NCBI GenBank assembly: GCA_023055425.1
Contig: JALGPY010000004.1
Location: 18,375,718-18,439,717 of the forward strand
Direction of reading: 5' to 3'
Source of the DNA: Linanthus parryae
Taxonomy: Eukaryota > Streptophyta > Magnoliopsida > Ericales > Polemoniaceae
Length of the DNA stretch: 64,000 nucleotides
Each line of letters starts with the position of its first letter. Position 1 is the first letter of the stretch. Positions 10,853 through 22,432 of the stretch are shown here, one piece after another. The notes under the pieces were generated by a model. It was given only the letters and a program-made list of their open reading frames with translations, ran no database searches and was not told where the DNA came from. The position numbers and the translations under genes are program-made.

Positions 10853-11956
10853 AGTCTCAACACACACGAACACTGGGTTTTTAACCCAACACACACTTTG
10901 AATTTTCTTCTTTGATCGATTGATGATAAATAATGAAACTAAATTTGTTTAAATAAAAATACTAACCCTAGATTGTTCGACCAAACGGGCTCGGCCCAGT
11001 CTACTAACTTATTAATAAACGGCTAAATAAACTTAATTTATTATGTCACATTTTCTAGGGTGGTAGTACTAGTCTCTAGAATATGGCCTTCCAAAGTGTC
11101 ATAGCTTATTTAGTTGTGGGAGTTAAACAAAGTGCCATAGCTTATTTTTCAACTCAAGTAATCAAATAAATCTTCTTCTCCTCACCACCAGATTAGTTTG
11201 TGTCTTCTAGAGTTTTAAAGTAGTCCTCTTTGATCCCAACACAAAAACCCCCATAAATTTCTTTTTTCAATTCGGAGTTTAGAGTTCGTGGGCTATTTCA
11301 AGTACATCCAATGTACATATTTCATTATTTCCTACTGGAAGATCTCTGTTCTGCCCTGGGCCACGTACCCCCAAAAGCCAGTGAACAACTTTGTCGTCAA
11401 TCTTTAACGTATGCCTGTGAGCTTTGACAGTGCTTGTGGAAGGGTTGAACAATCCCATACAATGCTTAGCAAATTAACACAGCAAGTACCCTCTTGGGAA
11501 CAAGTGTTAGACAAGCCAGCCCGATGTCAACCTTTGAAACGAAATCGTTTAATCTGTATATGAATATATTCTCTACAAAAGGCTATACACGAGATTTATG
11601 TGTAATATATTAATAGAGGTGTACAGTCAATGTGTCGAATGGCAACTCATAACTACAATTATTCAGTAAATTATGCTGTATCATGATATAAAGTTTACAA
11701 TAGACTGCATTTCTTCATAATTGAGGATTGGAATGGATCAAATCGACAATTACTAATTAACATAATGCTTACAAGAGAGATGTACAAGCAGCAAACTATC
11801 ATTGCAAAAAGCGGAACTGAAATGACAATTTATTTCGTCCAGCAATAGCAGGGCGAGATTTTGTGGACAGATAAAAAAATAACCACTGCCTCCACAAACG
11901 TACTGGAATAAAAACTTCAAGTGTATTTGGAGTAAAATGTAATAATACCCACGATT
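10853..11956. other. Spacer with an LTR fragment, otherwise no gene seen
   Basis: It includes the inverted-repeat partner at 11044-11215, listed separately. The rest is AT-rich with no domain-bearing ORF on either strand. Confidence 0.35.
11044..11215 (+). repeat. LTR fragment, inverted partner of 16925-17165
   Basis: GTCACATTTTCTAG..GGTA, TACTAGTCTCTAGAATA and, further on, CTTCTTCTCCTCACCACCA are matched in order on the opposite strand at 17165-16925. This copy lacks the middle part that in the partner holds a TATA box. Confidence 0.5.
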
Positions 11957-12154
11957 TTAAGGCCAAAGTCGGAGACTGAACATAATTAATAATTCAAGGT
12001 TTACATAATTCATGACCGACTTAACTAGACAACAATCCACAAAAGATAATTTACAACAAAAGATGGCTCTCCAATTGATAACGAAGCTCACTTCTTGAGT
12101 GAAGAAACGAGTACGTAATCCCATCGCATTACCCCAAGCAAACAAATCATACAC
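11957..12154 (-). CDS. Possible terminal exon, unrecognised
   Basis: A pyrimidine tract and CAG acceptor on the minus strand end at 12155 and are followed by an open frame beginning VYDLFAWGNAMGLRTRFFTQ and ending at a stop near 11957. The first 20 residues look protein-like and the remainder looks like read-through of AT-rich DNA. I do not recognise the family. It could equally be a chance ORF, and no neighbouring exon was found. Confidence 0.15.
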   Translation of the reverse strand: MYDLFAWGNAMGLRTRFFTQEVSFVINWRAIFCCKLSFVDCCLVKSVMNYVNLELLIMFSLRLWP

Positions 12155-12439
12155 CTGCGGGGGAATTAAATGAAACACAAGACCACAGTTTAGATCTGGT
12201 TTTGGTCAAATATTTTTTCCAGAACACATTTCAAAGATGTAACAACACAAAGAATTGGCATGTTCATACCTATCACACGACGACAATATCAGACAATGAA
12301 TGACCAGAATTCTCTTAAGAATGTATTTGGGGATTTCAGGAGTGCAATTTGATAGCAGCTCGGTGAAATTATTTTGTAGCGATCTACAATATGACCAACA
12401 TTTTATAGAGTTACCACAACTTTCTTTTTTAATATAATT

Positions 12440-12610
12440 ACATCATAACCCTACGTCTAGCTGGATTCGAACCCGGGACAACTTGGTTTTTTAGAAATTG
12501 AAGTTTGCTCAATTTTAGATTCCATCAATGAGGATATATTTTTTTTGTGAAATTGTTTTTTTCGTAACTGGGTTTGAACCCGGGAGCTCATGCAGGGGCT
12601 TCCGCTGCAA
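12440..12610 (-). mobile_element. Two SINE fragments
   Basis: Two minus-strand B-box motifs are present: GTCCCGGGTTCGAATCCAGC (about 12481-12462) and CTCCCGGGTTCAAACCCAG (about 12587-12569). The second has the family phrase AGCCCCTGCATGAG next to it, as in the SINE at 48467-48574. A-box heads are missing, so both are truncated. Confidence 0.5.
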
Positions 12611-13638
12611 ATATGGACAGGGTATTTCAATGTGGAAATAATCGGTAATCATGACAGTTATGGCGGAGGTTGAAGTTTCTTTACTCAAATTTGATAGATT
12701 GTCATCCCTGCTTTCCCAATCACCGCTCTCAGCCTTGTTCACCACAACACCACTGTTCTTGTTAGCACTGTTTGTAGTTTTCCTTTTTCTCACAACACTA
12801 ATCTCCTCTAACGACGACAACTGCCACCAAAAATTTATCGACAACCAAAATGTATGAAGAATACAGAATTCTGAAGTTTTGAACTTTATTACAAAAATAC
12901 AAGGAAAAATCTGACATAGGAATCCATATGATTAAAAAAAACTCCTTCAAAATTATGAAAGAGAAATTCATATGAAGCCCTCAATCCAAAACAAAATTTC
13001 CATTTTAATTTTATCAGATTAAAATGAACTAGTGAAGAATAAGATTCAACGTTTCGGCGACCAAACAATCACCGTGGCGTCAGTTTGAAGTGTCTGATAA
13101 ATCATTAGTATTTTTGAATTGTTATTTAAGTCTTCATTATTCCAATAGCTTCGCACAATTTCATTTTCTTATTTGCGAAGTGTGTTTGTAAGATTTTTTT
13201 ACACAATCTTTTACTATTTAATAGTAATTTTGTGTAATATTATTTGGGTAACATATTTTTTGTTTTATTTGGATAGTTATGAAATTCATGATTTTGTGAT
13301 AACTTTGATGATATGTTTTGGGAGGCGAAAAATACCACTATCCAAATTCGATGAAATTGTTTTACAATTGGTGAAAACGGAGATTAAGAAGCTATTTTTC
13401 GACCAAATATGGTGATATGGTTCTTTTGAGGGTCACTTGTGGGAGACCAACAATATTTTCCCACCAAATGTTGGATTTGGTGTAAAATTTGATATCATCA
13501 GAATTTCTCCTGTGGAAGATACTAAGAGCATCTCCAACCATAAGGGGGGAGGAGGAGGGGGAGGGGGAAAACCGTATAAAAATACGGACCATGTCCAACC
13601 ATGAGGGGGGAGGGGGAGGGGAAATGTGGGGGGAGAAT
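12611..13638. other. No supportable gene; G-rich duplicated motif at right end
   Basis: 12651-12857 encodes a short hydrophobic peptide on the plus strand (SPLSALFTTTPLFLLALFVV) without a recognisable family. It overlaps an equally long minus-strand ORF, so I do not call it. 13510-13635 contains two copies of CCAACCAT(A/G)AGGGGGGAGG(G/A)GG, the first preceded by GAGCATCT. Confidence 0.3.
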
Positions 13639-14705
13639 TGTCACACCCCGCTCCCGGGACCCCGATTATGAACATAATTAAACGGGCACGAGGCGTCACA
13701 CGCCACCAAGGCATACTCGCACCATGTGGATGGAAGTGAAAATATTTGGAATTTTCAAGGTTAACTGAAAAGTAGTGCGGAAGCTTATGAAAAAGGGGTC
13801 TTATATTCAAAAACAGTTTATTTTCAAAACTCGTCTTGTATAGAAAGGAAATAAAGTTTCAGAATTTTATAAATTAAACTTTCATCCATCCTCTATTATA
13901 ATCATCAATCTCAGAGTCAAGTCCTTCAGGGTTTAGTCACGGCTAAACATAAACCATTCACAAAAGGGCCACAAATACAACTCCAAAAGTTGAGTTAACA
14001 AACCACGGGATATCCCCTCATGGGGTAACACATTCCCGCTACCAAAAGATGACCATACATAGTCTCCAACAAGTGTATGCTAGATATCCAAGAGTTACAT
14101 ACAGAAAGACACCAAGTACTACTATATATACATGAGACAAGAAAGTCTTAGACACAACTAGCCATAAGCATGAAATATCCACAGCATGATATGGCATAAG
14201 CAACTAAGCAGCTTGGTTACTTGGCTTAGTCCTCTCCTTTGAAGGTGAAAGGGCGGTCATTTAAAAACCGGTCAGACTGCGAAGTCTGGTTAGCACCTAC
14301 TTACCCCTTTGTTAGGTTTGGAAATATACAATATATACAACTTTTAAATGCCATGGTAAAATTGTTCCAAACATGCTTGCTTCACATTTCATACATAGAT
14401 AAAGAGTAATATAACAACAGAAGTTAAGCAAGCATTCAAGTAAGTAAACATGTAAAGCATTTACTTCAAATAACTTGGGTCCTCGACCCCTCCACAACAC
14501 TACTTCCAGCCCTCGGCTCCTTTCATTCAAGTACTTTGGCCATTAAAATCTTATTTGTGACAGTAAGCCATAAATATGGCGAGTCCATGTAGAACCACTA
14601 CATCGGAGAAAACATAGTCGACAAGTCATGACAACGCACATGTTAACGCTCATCCCATATCTATCCCTGGGACAGGGTATCGACCTCCGGTCTATGTCCC
14701 CGCAC

Positions 14706-14794
14706 CGGGAGGGTACTGTCCGGATTATATCCCCCAATGTTAGGGTACTGTACTGGTTTATATCCCCAAACTGTTAGGGTACTGTCCAACAGTG
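14706..14794. repeat. About 33-bp tandem repeat, 2.7 units
   Basis: GAGGGTACTGTCCGGATTAT, GTTAGGGTACTGTACTGGTT and GTTAGGGTACTGTCCAACAG are successive unit starts, two of them followed by ATATCCCC. It sits within the large LTR. Confidence 0.6.
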
Positions 14795-15344
14795 TCATTT
14801 AGGCAAACATCTTGGCCAAACATTTATAAAACATACCATGGACTTTCAGTTTAGCAAATAACATTTATAAACATGCTTTAAAACATGGGATATATCTCCA
14901 ATCAAAAGATACAAATCACCAAGTTATCAAAAACACATTCCACCATTCACAAGTATCACAACATCCACGTCATAGCCCATAAACAGTTAATTTATGAAAA
15001 TAGCACTACCAAAGGGTTGGGTAAGTACTCACCTCGTGTCCTAGCTTATTGAACCCTTACTAGCAACCAATACCGAAATCCAAGTGCAACTCTAACGACG
15101 AGGCTCTACAAATAATAAGAGCAAGCCAACATTAAGACAAGTGCACTGTAAGGTGCTAAAAGTTTCCCATGACGTGGTTATGAAGACCTTTTAAGATGAA
15201 TCGACAATGGCATGATGTTTTCTAAAGTAGCACATGCCACTGGACGAGAAATGGACTTTTAAGATCTGATACACATTACAAAAACTAGAATTCTGAATGA
15301 TATACAATATATTTTGGCATGAAACCAACTATAAATTAAACTAT

Positions 15345-15575
15345 ACACATAGAGCTTCGAATCGGTATAAGATAGAGAAAAATACAAGCTCGTATGAGGG
15401 AGTAATGACTTCACAAAGTTGAGTGACAAAATATGCCCGAACCCAGTTCCAGCCCAGACAAAGTTTACAAGAATTATTACGGAAATTATATGATGAATTT
15501 GGGCCTGAAACCATCTGGAGATGAAAGTAGGCACAAAGGGCTTCGAAACGATATAAGTTAGAGTAGCATACGAGT
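15345..15575. repeat. Diverged direct duplication inside the LTR
   Basis: AGAGCTTCGAATCGGTATAA (about 15352) recurs as AGGGCTTCGAAACGATATAA about 185 bp later, followed in both by GATAGAG/GTTAGAG and a TACGAG or CTCGTATGAG phrase. It is an old internal duplication. Confidence 0.45.
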
Positions 15576-16924
15576 TTTTTTGAGTGAGATGTCGCCTCTC
15601 AAATTCAGGTCCCAAAATCTGACAGAAACAGAGTATCAAAACGAGACCACTTCTTTTAAATCACAAGATCCTCAAGTGAATATGTGAAATAACTTCATTC
15701 ATGGTCAAATAGATATGAAAGAGACACATGCAAGTCAAAATACAGCACATAGGCTTCAAGAATGAGCAAAAACACATGATTTGAATAGGTAATAAGGATG
15801 ATAGAGAGAGATCAAGAACAATTCTTATCCTTTAAGACACAAACTTTCATCTAAAACTTCATCCATGAGGATGAACCCATGAATCCACAACAAGATGCAA
15901 AAATAAACACATGAAAGGACATTTTCAGATGATCTACCATGGAAAAGGACAATAGAAACAAGAATATACAAAGATCAAAGATTAGATCAAGGATTTACCT
16001 CAAAGATCAAGATTGGTGAGCAAAAGAGTGAATGTGAGCTCAAATCCTTGGTTAGGATGAAGAAAGAACTCTCCGTCTAGGTTGTATCTAGCTTGGAGAC
16101 GAATTTTCCATACTTTGGATGCTAGAATATGAAGTTTTGATGGTTTTTTGTGGAGGTCTTGGCACAAAAACGGGCTGAAGTTCTTTTGAGAGAAAAGAGA
16201 ACTTCTAGTGACTTTGAGAGAGATTATGGGTGTGTGAGAATGATGAGGGTAAGCTGAACAATAATATTTATAGATGCACAAGGGATTGGGTACATTGATC
16301 ACACCACACATGTTTGCAAAGAGTGCACTAGCGTAATCAAACTAGGCTCAAATAACACAACAAAAGATGACACACTTTACTAACTCCAAATGATTTAAAT
16401 ATGAGGAGTAACGTTGAAAAAAAAAAGACGCTAGGGTTGATAGGTATCCAACTTCCACAAGTTTTACACCCATAGAATAGAAAAATTCCAAGTTTTGGCC
16501 ATGCTTTGGTGGCTCCCTTTCTCAAATCCGGGAATGCACTAGAATGTTTTGGTTCAATGAACAAGATAGCTTGGGAAGAGTAAAATTGATACAAATTTAT
16601 GGGGTGCCAGACAAGTAGTCATGATGGGTCATTAGCCTGCCTAATAATAGGTAATTATGGGTCTACTTCCCCCACTACACTAGGTGTACATGCAAGATGA
16701 ACAATATGGTAACAATACTCTCCCACATACAAGAACTACGTATATACCAAAATCACACTTGATAACAAATAAGAAAGGGACGACATTAAAACTATACGGG
16801 ACTAATATGAAATCCCAAGTCCCAACTTAATTAGGCTAGAAATCCTATTATAAGGTCATAAATCAAATCCAAATAATGCTTAAATGGGTTTAATTATGCG
16901 GGATGTCACTTATAAACTCAAGAC

Positions 16925-17165
16925 AAATCAACGATTTTGGTGGGAGGAGAAGGAGACTTCAGTCTATTGCTTGATTTGAAAAAAGACTTGTGTACATGGG
17001 TATTTATAGGACTCAAGTGTCTTGTAGTACTACTTTCCACCCACTAACAACTGGCGACATTAACTTGGTCAAACCTACTTGGACCAAGTTCCACAAATAG
17101 GGCACTTTGAAATCCGTATTCTAGAGACTAGTAGTACCATACTAGAAAATGTGACATGAAAAATC
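16925..17165 (-). repeat. LTR fragment with TATA box, inverted partner of 11044-11215
   Basis: On the minus strand: GTCACATTTTCTAGTATGGT, ACTACTAGTCTCTAGAATAC, then TCCTATAAATACCCATG (TATA box), then CTTCTCCTCCCACCA. The partner at 11044 shares the first and last parts. The large LTR (13639-16908) abuts its end, so one element probably inserted into the other. Confidence 0.5.
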
Positions 17166-17817
17166 AAGTTTAATAACGTACTCCTAATTATTAAGGTACC
17201 AATTTGTGAAATAGCTACAAGTCTGATTCGATTACAAGTACGTGACTAATAGTTTATTTAAATAGTTCTACAGAAAAATGGTCGCATTATATATAAGCAT
17301 GTTAGACAAGAGTTGCATCCAAACTTAAGATCGAACATAGTGATAAGAAGCAACTCACAAATCATGAGTTGGGAGATTTATCCTAGGTTATCTCAGCAAA
17401 AGCTGCAGCGTTTAAATACATTCAAAATTTAAATTACATCAAAAAGATAATACACAATAGTTAGGTAGAGTAGGAAGTTGATGCATGATAGTATTCTACT
17501 CTATTCGATTTTAGTAAGAAGAACAGAGAAGAACTCAGATGAAGAAGAAACTTTCATTCAATCAACTGCTGCAAAATGAAGCAAATGAACAAACCTTATA
17601 CAAGGGACAAGGGAAAGAGTAATACTGGCCAATAACAGAGAAAAAAGTGTCTCCTATCACAGTACAAGAAAAAGAAAAAGAGAAAGAAAAAGCAAATCTT
17701 GATTAACTACATTTACAGCTAAGAAGCATGGTGAAACGGCAGACACTCCACTTGGTCCTTCACTGTAAATACTCATTTTCTAGCTTATAAAATGAGAAGC
17801 AGACAGAAGTGAGCTTA
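17166..17817. other. No gene seen
   Basis: AT-rich, with an AAAGAAAAAG-type purine run near 17665-17695. If the coiled-coil ORF to the right is a real last exon, this would hold its 3' untranslated region. Confidence 0.3.
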
Positions 17818-18125
17818 TTACAAATAAGACCCAAACTCAGTGAAATATTTCAATAAAGCTCTTCGGCTTCTTTGACCGAGTAGTCGGCGGAGAGTAACCA
17901 TCTCTTTTTCTTTTTGCAACAGAGTCAACAAAGGTTGTGAAATGTCTGTACAGTTTTTTTTCCATTCTTCCATATCGGTTATATACTTCATTTCAATAAC
18001 AAGTTCCTCTTGATTCCTAGCAATTATCCGTTTGAATATTTGAACTTTTTTCTTGGCTGGCTCAATTTCTCTTTCAGCCATATCTCTCATTTCTGAAACA
18101 AGCAAGTTGTCTCTCCTTCGCCTGT
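17818..18125 (-). CDS. Unrecognised coiled-coil exon fragment
   Basis: The minus strand reads RRRDNLLVSEMRDMAERE..., then KKKVQIFKRIIARNQEELVI..., ending ...LKYFTEFGSYL and a stop. The sequence is highly charged with heptad-like spacing, consistent with a coiled coil. A splice acceptor (TTGCTGCAG) lies just upstream at about 18127, so it may be the last exon of a broken gene or a captured fragment. Frame integrity over about 100 codons in AT-rich DNA argues against chance, but I cannot name a family and no upstream exon is visible because TIR elements adjoin. Confidence 0.35.
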
Positions 18126-18177
18126 AGCTGCAGCAATTAGTGGTGATGCATTAGTTGTTAAGCCTTTCATGCTAGTT

Positions 18178-19995
18178 AGAGGGTGAGTTTGGTAAAATTG
18201 TTTCTGGTTGAAAAACTGGTGTTCAGACTATGGTGGTTTTTTTTTGGTTTTTGCCGGAGATTATGTTTAAACCAGTGTGTTTGGTGATAGTTTTTAATCT
18301 ATATAAAAAACTGAAGAAATGTCTTTGGTAGTTGTTTTTAAACTAGATGCAGTAGATTAAATGACTAATTTTTTACTTCATTTTTACTTTTTTAACAAAT
18401 GCACAAAGAACAAATTCACGGCAAAAGTTTTCAACTTTCAGAGAGCCAAGGGAATTCTTGAAATAAATTCAAGAACAAATTCACAGTATTTCGATCACAG
18501 CAAAATTAATCGTTATTTTAATAAAATAAAAAATAAGTACCAAACGATTTAATAGACAGTTGTTATGAGATTTAACGCATCAAAAAATTATTTTTTCATT
18601 ATTGAAATTTAAAAAAAAATTAAAGACTTCCCAATTTTTCTATCACAGCGAATTTCTAGACAAGTTTCATGAAATTTAAAGCATGAGAAGTGGGTAAAAA
18701 ATAGGAAAATTAACCAAAAATAATAGCACCACGACAAGAGACTCCTATCTAATTCTACTATTTTTATGATCGCGAATTATTTCACGAAAAAGTGCACTGG
18801 TTATGCCACATCGTAATGCTGACAAGAATGACCCAAGGGTGACTTGAAAATATCGAGGTTTCTTTTCCACATCGCAATGCTGACAATAAACTGAATAAAA
18901 AAAACCACCGAAAGTTGGTTTTTTTTCACAAACAAAAAGTTGAAAAAAAACTGGTTTGAATATCTAGTTTTTAAACCAATCAAAACAAACACTTTCAACA
19001 AACCATTAAAGGAAAAACCATAAACCAAAATAAATCAAGTTACCAATCGCACCCTGAATTGCAAGAGGTGATTGATTAGGGTGCGTTTGGTAAAAGAGTT
19101 TATTTTGGTTTATGGTTTATAAACCAATTGGATTATCGAAAGTGTTTGTTTGCAGTGGTTTAGAAAACAGTTTTTTATCTTATTTTATTGACATCTTGTC
19201 TTTGGTGAAAAAAACCAAGTATTGGTGGTTTTTGTTTTTGTTTATTTATATGACACTCAAATACGATATTACCCTCACATCGTAGACGTATTGAATTGAA
19301 AATCGTCTCTCATTTTGGTAACTCGATGACTTTTTAGTCATCGAGGTAATAAAAAAAGTTGCACAAATTTTTTTTCTACAAAAACGCAATTCTCGCATAT
19401 TTCGGACGATACATTTTATGTGCGATGTTCTTATTATTTGAGATCAACCTTTTTTGTGGTGTTCATTCTTTAATTTATTATTTTGTTGTTGTCCGTTACT
19501 CAACGGGGCATCAAGTGTGAACGAAATTTCATGAAGAACAAATGAAATTAACAATTTTTTGTCCGTTATTTTTTTTTGCTTTCCTTAGTTTATTATTTTT
19601 ACAAATTGAAGAATAAATTAACTACTTTTCTTGAATTTAAGTATGAAAAATTGATATTTCGGATGTCATAATAAATTTAACAAAAATGGATAATTTGTTC
19701 TTCAGGTTGTTACTTTCATGAAATCTTTGAAGCTCATGAAATCGTGAACTTTTTTTTATTGCATTTGTTCTACTTGCATCTGTAAAAGAAAAATAAGTGG
19801 AGGGCATAATTTTCATTTAATCTACATCATCTAGTTTGAAAACCACTAGCAAACACATTTATCCAGTTTTTAATCTAGCTTAAAAACCACTACCAAACAC
19901 ATTGGTTTAAACAGAATCTCTAAAAAACCAAAAAAAATCCTCCACAATCTAAAAGCTAGCTTTCCACCAGAAACCATTCTACCAAACTCACCCAG
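18178..19995. mobile_element. Nested or adjacent TIR elements with GGGTGNGTTTGGT ends
   Basis: GGGTGAGTTTGGTAAAATTG at about 18181 faces the inverted end TACCAAACTCACCC at about 19994. Between them the inverted end TTACCAATCGCACCC at about 19054 meets GGGTGCGTTTGGTAAAAG at about 19079. Subterminal GGTTT/AAACC-rich sequence mirrors at both sides. The arrangement fits two related MITE-like elements side by side, or one split by another. No transposase is encoded and target duplications are unclear, so the superfamily is not assigned. Confidence 0.45.
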
Positions 19996-20210
19996 AGGAT
20001 GGTTTCCAGTCTGCAAGGTAGCTGCGGTCACATTTGGAGAAAGTTTATAACCGGGGTAAGGAGGAAGGATTTCTGTCTTGTTTTTCCATTGTAATTCTGT
20101 AGTAAGGTAGTGTAAACTCAGATTATAGGATAATGCGCGAGGCAAATTTAATCGAAATTATATTATACAGTAACGATCAATGTCAATTTTTAATAGGAGT
20201 ACTAATTATT

Positions 20211-20602
20211 GAGAGCATCCACAATAGCATAATGTACATCAAATCTATAATTATGTCCACTTCTAAATTAGTTGGTAATGTTTTCGGGTTTTGCTCCAAT
20301 AGTGCTAATCAAATATTTTTCATATGTATTTTTAAGTGTTTATAAACCTTACTAAATTTAATTTGAATGCATAGAAAAAAAGGTGGAAAGAAATCAGGGA
20401 AGGTGCAGAGATTTTAGGGAAAAACATATCATGGCGAAAATCATGGAAACATATTTCACATAAGAAACATTTTTCTCGCAAGATGCGGCGAGCGAAATTG
20501 AAGCTCAACAAAATACTACAACACAATTTAGCAAGTCTACTGAAGTAATTTAGCTAGCTATTTTGGTATTAACCGCTGTTTGTCTAGTCTACTGTGGATG
20601 CT
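20211..20602. mobile_element. MITE-like element with GAGCATCCACAATAG ends
   Basis: GAGCATCCACAATAG (20213) is mirrored by CTACTGTGGATGCTG (about 20589-20603). The interior is AT-rich and non-coding. GAGCATC-type ends occur on several plant non-autonomous DNA elements. The target duplication is not clear. Confidence 0.4.
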
Positions 20603-20804
20603 GCCATGCTGGGAAATCCAAAATAGCATAAAGCTATGCAGAACGGTTATTAGCTGGAAAACAATTCATATGATCACTGCGCTTGCGACAATGAAGTACA
20701 CTTGAATGTAAACTGTGCTATATTTTAATTATAGGTTTCTATAATTCTAGGTTGCATAAGAAATACCACTGTCTTAGCTTTTCCTCACCATCCTGATTTT
20801 CAAC

Positions 20805-20995
20805 ACTATTCAATTGGGTCACTATGACTTGATGATTTGGATAGCGAAATGATGAATTTTGAAATAACATATTCATGATGTTGTAGAGTACATAGAGTAA
20901 AGTTTCTCTACAACATGGTTACAAAACTATCATAAAATCGCATCCGTTTGCTACCAAAATCACCCGGTCTAAATGAACTAGATACGAGTCAAAAA
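20805..20995. mobile_element. Stowaway-like hairpin MITE, copy 1
   Basis: It shares with the copies at 37940, 47956 and 49886 the phrase TGGGTCACT.TGAC...GATTTGGATAGC, a TGTAGAGTA core, and the inverted right arm GCTACCAAAATCACCCGGTC. This is the most diverged copy and its outer ends are uncertain. Confidence 0.5.
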
Positions 20996-21574
20996 GTCAG
21001 GATTGGGAGAAGAGTTGAGACGAAGTGGTAACAACAATCGGTACATATACCTAGTAAAATTGATAAAGCTATTGCGTAGGTTTTTATCAGAAATAGAATT
21101 GAGAGGATACTTACAAGAGCAGAGCAGATGGTCTCCGTGGATGAACTGATTTATTGATTTCGGAGGAAGATATCGATGGCGTCTTTAACAAGAAATAAGC
21201 ACAGAGTAACAGCGGCAAGATTGTTGCAGCAAATGTGGAGATCGTTCTGAGAAGGTAGACCGGGAGTGGAAGGTAGAAAAGCTTTTTGTTTTCTTGACAA
21301 AGACAAGATGGTGGAAGGGGAAAGGTTTTTGGGTTTAAAGTATGGAGGGTTGCAAAATGGCGATGGACTTTTTTTAGGTGAGGTGTTGCCTCGTTGATAT
21401 GGCTTCAAAAAGACCATCCATTAATAATATAGGGTCGAGGAGAAAGAAACGCGATCATAATTAATTTACCGAGAAATGAGTACAAGTAGTAGCTTCAACA
21501 AGTGTAAGAATCCATGGGGTTCCACATTTTTTTAACCTACACGGTGGTAGGGCGGTATAAGCCCCTGCATTTTA
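20996..21574. other. No firm gene; short ORF on minus strand
   Basis: 21417-21151 (minus) encodes an 88-residue peptide, MVFLKPYQRGNTSPKKSPSP..., followed on that strand by a donor-like TTGTAAGTATCC near 21116. It could be a first exon, but no partner exon or family is recognisable. A poly-G/CT-poor stretch adjoins. Confidence 0.2.
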
Positions 21575-22240
21575 TTAAAGCAAAGATATTCGAGCTCCCA
21601 ACCCGTAAAGTACAACGTGGGGGGGGGGGCATGAACCTGTCCCACTATATAAAAGAACACCCTCAAGATCTAGCACATCCTGCCTACACAAACTACGAAT
21701 GTTTGAAGGAAGCTCTACCTCATACAGGAAACTCGCAAACGATGAACACACATGATCATAAGTCGTGAGAGCATCTGCAACAATGTTACCTTCCCTATGA
21801 GTATGCTTAAGCGAGGCTCCAAATAAGAGAGAACGACAAGCCATGACAGTGGGGAAGATTAGCCAAGGAATCATCGCAATCCCTCTAGTTTCCTGGATTA
21901 CGAAAAGAAAATCGCAAAAAATGCTATCTAAGGAGAGACCATGGCAATAAGCAACATTCAGACCAGCTAGAAGGGCATTGGCTTCCGCCTCGATTGAAGA
22001 AGTATGTCCAAATTTGCAAGAATAAGCAGTAATACATCTACCTTAACGATCGCAAAAAATACCTCCCCCTGCACCATGCCCAAGGCGACATGACCCATCA
22101 AAGTGAAGGGCTATTTGACAAGAAATCAGCCTCGTCCATCGAACCCAACGTCCCCTCATTATCTGAGCAAAGTAGGGGATCTGCAACTGTGACAAGGTTA
22201 ATCTATCCAGCAAACAAAAGTCTCGAGTAGGGGTGAACAT
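21575..22240 (-). pseudogene. LINE-type RNase H domain (RVT_3), one stop
   Basis: The minus strand reads ALHFDGSCRLGHGAGGGIFC, D-R-stop-G-R, ITAYSCKFGHTSSIEAEANA, LLAGL..., LKHTHREGNIVADALTTY. This is the RNase H fold found at the C-terminus of plant LINE polyproteins and in 'putative ribonuclease H At1g65750' proteins, which degrade RNA in RNA-DNA hybrids. Catalytic candidates are D in HFDGS, E in IEAEANAL, D in FCDFLF and the late REGN..AD motif. One in-frame stop lies after FCDR. No reverse transcriptase is found upstream on that strand, because the TRIM and SINE units lie there, so this is a 3' LINE remnant. Confidence 0.7.
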
Positions 22241-22261
22241 CGAGAAAATCTACCTCAACCA

Positions 22262-22357
22262 TCTCAAGTGTGGGCTTGGCCTAGTGGTTAGAGGGTAACA
22301 CTATTTGGGGGTAGGTTCCAGGTTCGAATCTCACAAGAGGCAATTCCTTAAAAAAAT
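22262..22357 (+). mobile_element. tRNA-derived SINE
   Basis: GGCTTGGCCTAGTGGTTAGA (A box) and GGTTCGAATCTCAC (B box) are spaced as in a tRNA and followed by an A-rich tail (TTAAAAAAATG) at 22348-22357. It is not a functional tRNA, because the acceptor stem does not close. Confidence 0.55.
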
Positions 22358-22430
22358 GTAGGCCTTCTAGCTCAGTTGTTAAAGCACTCCACGATTAGCT
22401 TCAGCCACGCGTGTTCGAATCTCCTCCAAC
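22358..22430 (+). mobile_element. Second tRNA-like unit (SINE head or tRNA pseudogene)
   Basis: CTTCTAGCTCAGTTGTTAAA (A box) and CGTGTTCGAATCTCC (B box) lie 73 bp end to end, a tRNA-like length. It starts directly where the preceding SINE tail stops and ends where the TRIM array begins. The stems are poorly paired. Confidence 0.5.
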
Positions 22431-22432
22431 AC

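Larger units (their letters stand above)
13639..16908 (-). repeat. Large (3.3 kb) Ty3/gypsy LTR on the minus strand
   Basis: Ends in the plus direction are TGTCACACCCCGCTCCCGGG and ...TTATGCGGGATGTCA, the style of large chromovirus (Tekay/Del-like) LTRs. On the minus strand a TATA box (CTATAAATA, about 16270) is followed by a pyrimidine-rich leader with CACACACCCATAATCTCTC, an LTR R-region look. The interior has tandem repeats at 14706-14794 and a duplicated segment around 15345-15575. Flanking 5-mers (AGAAT and CTTAT) do not match and no internal region adjoins, so it is a solo LTR whose flanks have changed, or a rearranged LTR. Lineage is inferred from termini only. Confidence 0.5.

Noticed and set aside
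12651..12857. Short hydrophobic peptide as a membrane protein gene
   Set aside because: An overlapping ORF of greater length exists on the other strand, no family is recognised, and it adjoins SINE debris.
13639..16908. Clean solo LTR with target duplication
   Set aside because: Flanks AGAAT and CTTAT differ. The left neighbour is a G-rich repeat rather than the other half of the sequence on the right.
22358..22430. Functional tRNA gene
   Set aside because: A and B boxes are present, but the acceptor and anticodon stems do not pair convincingly and no terminator follows.
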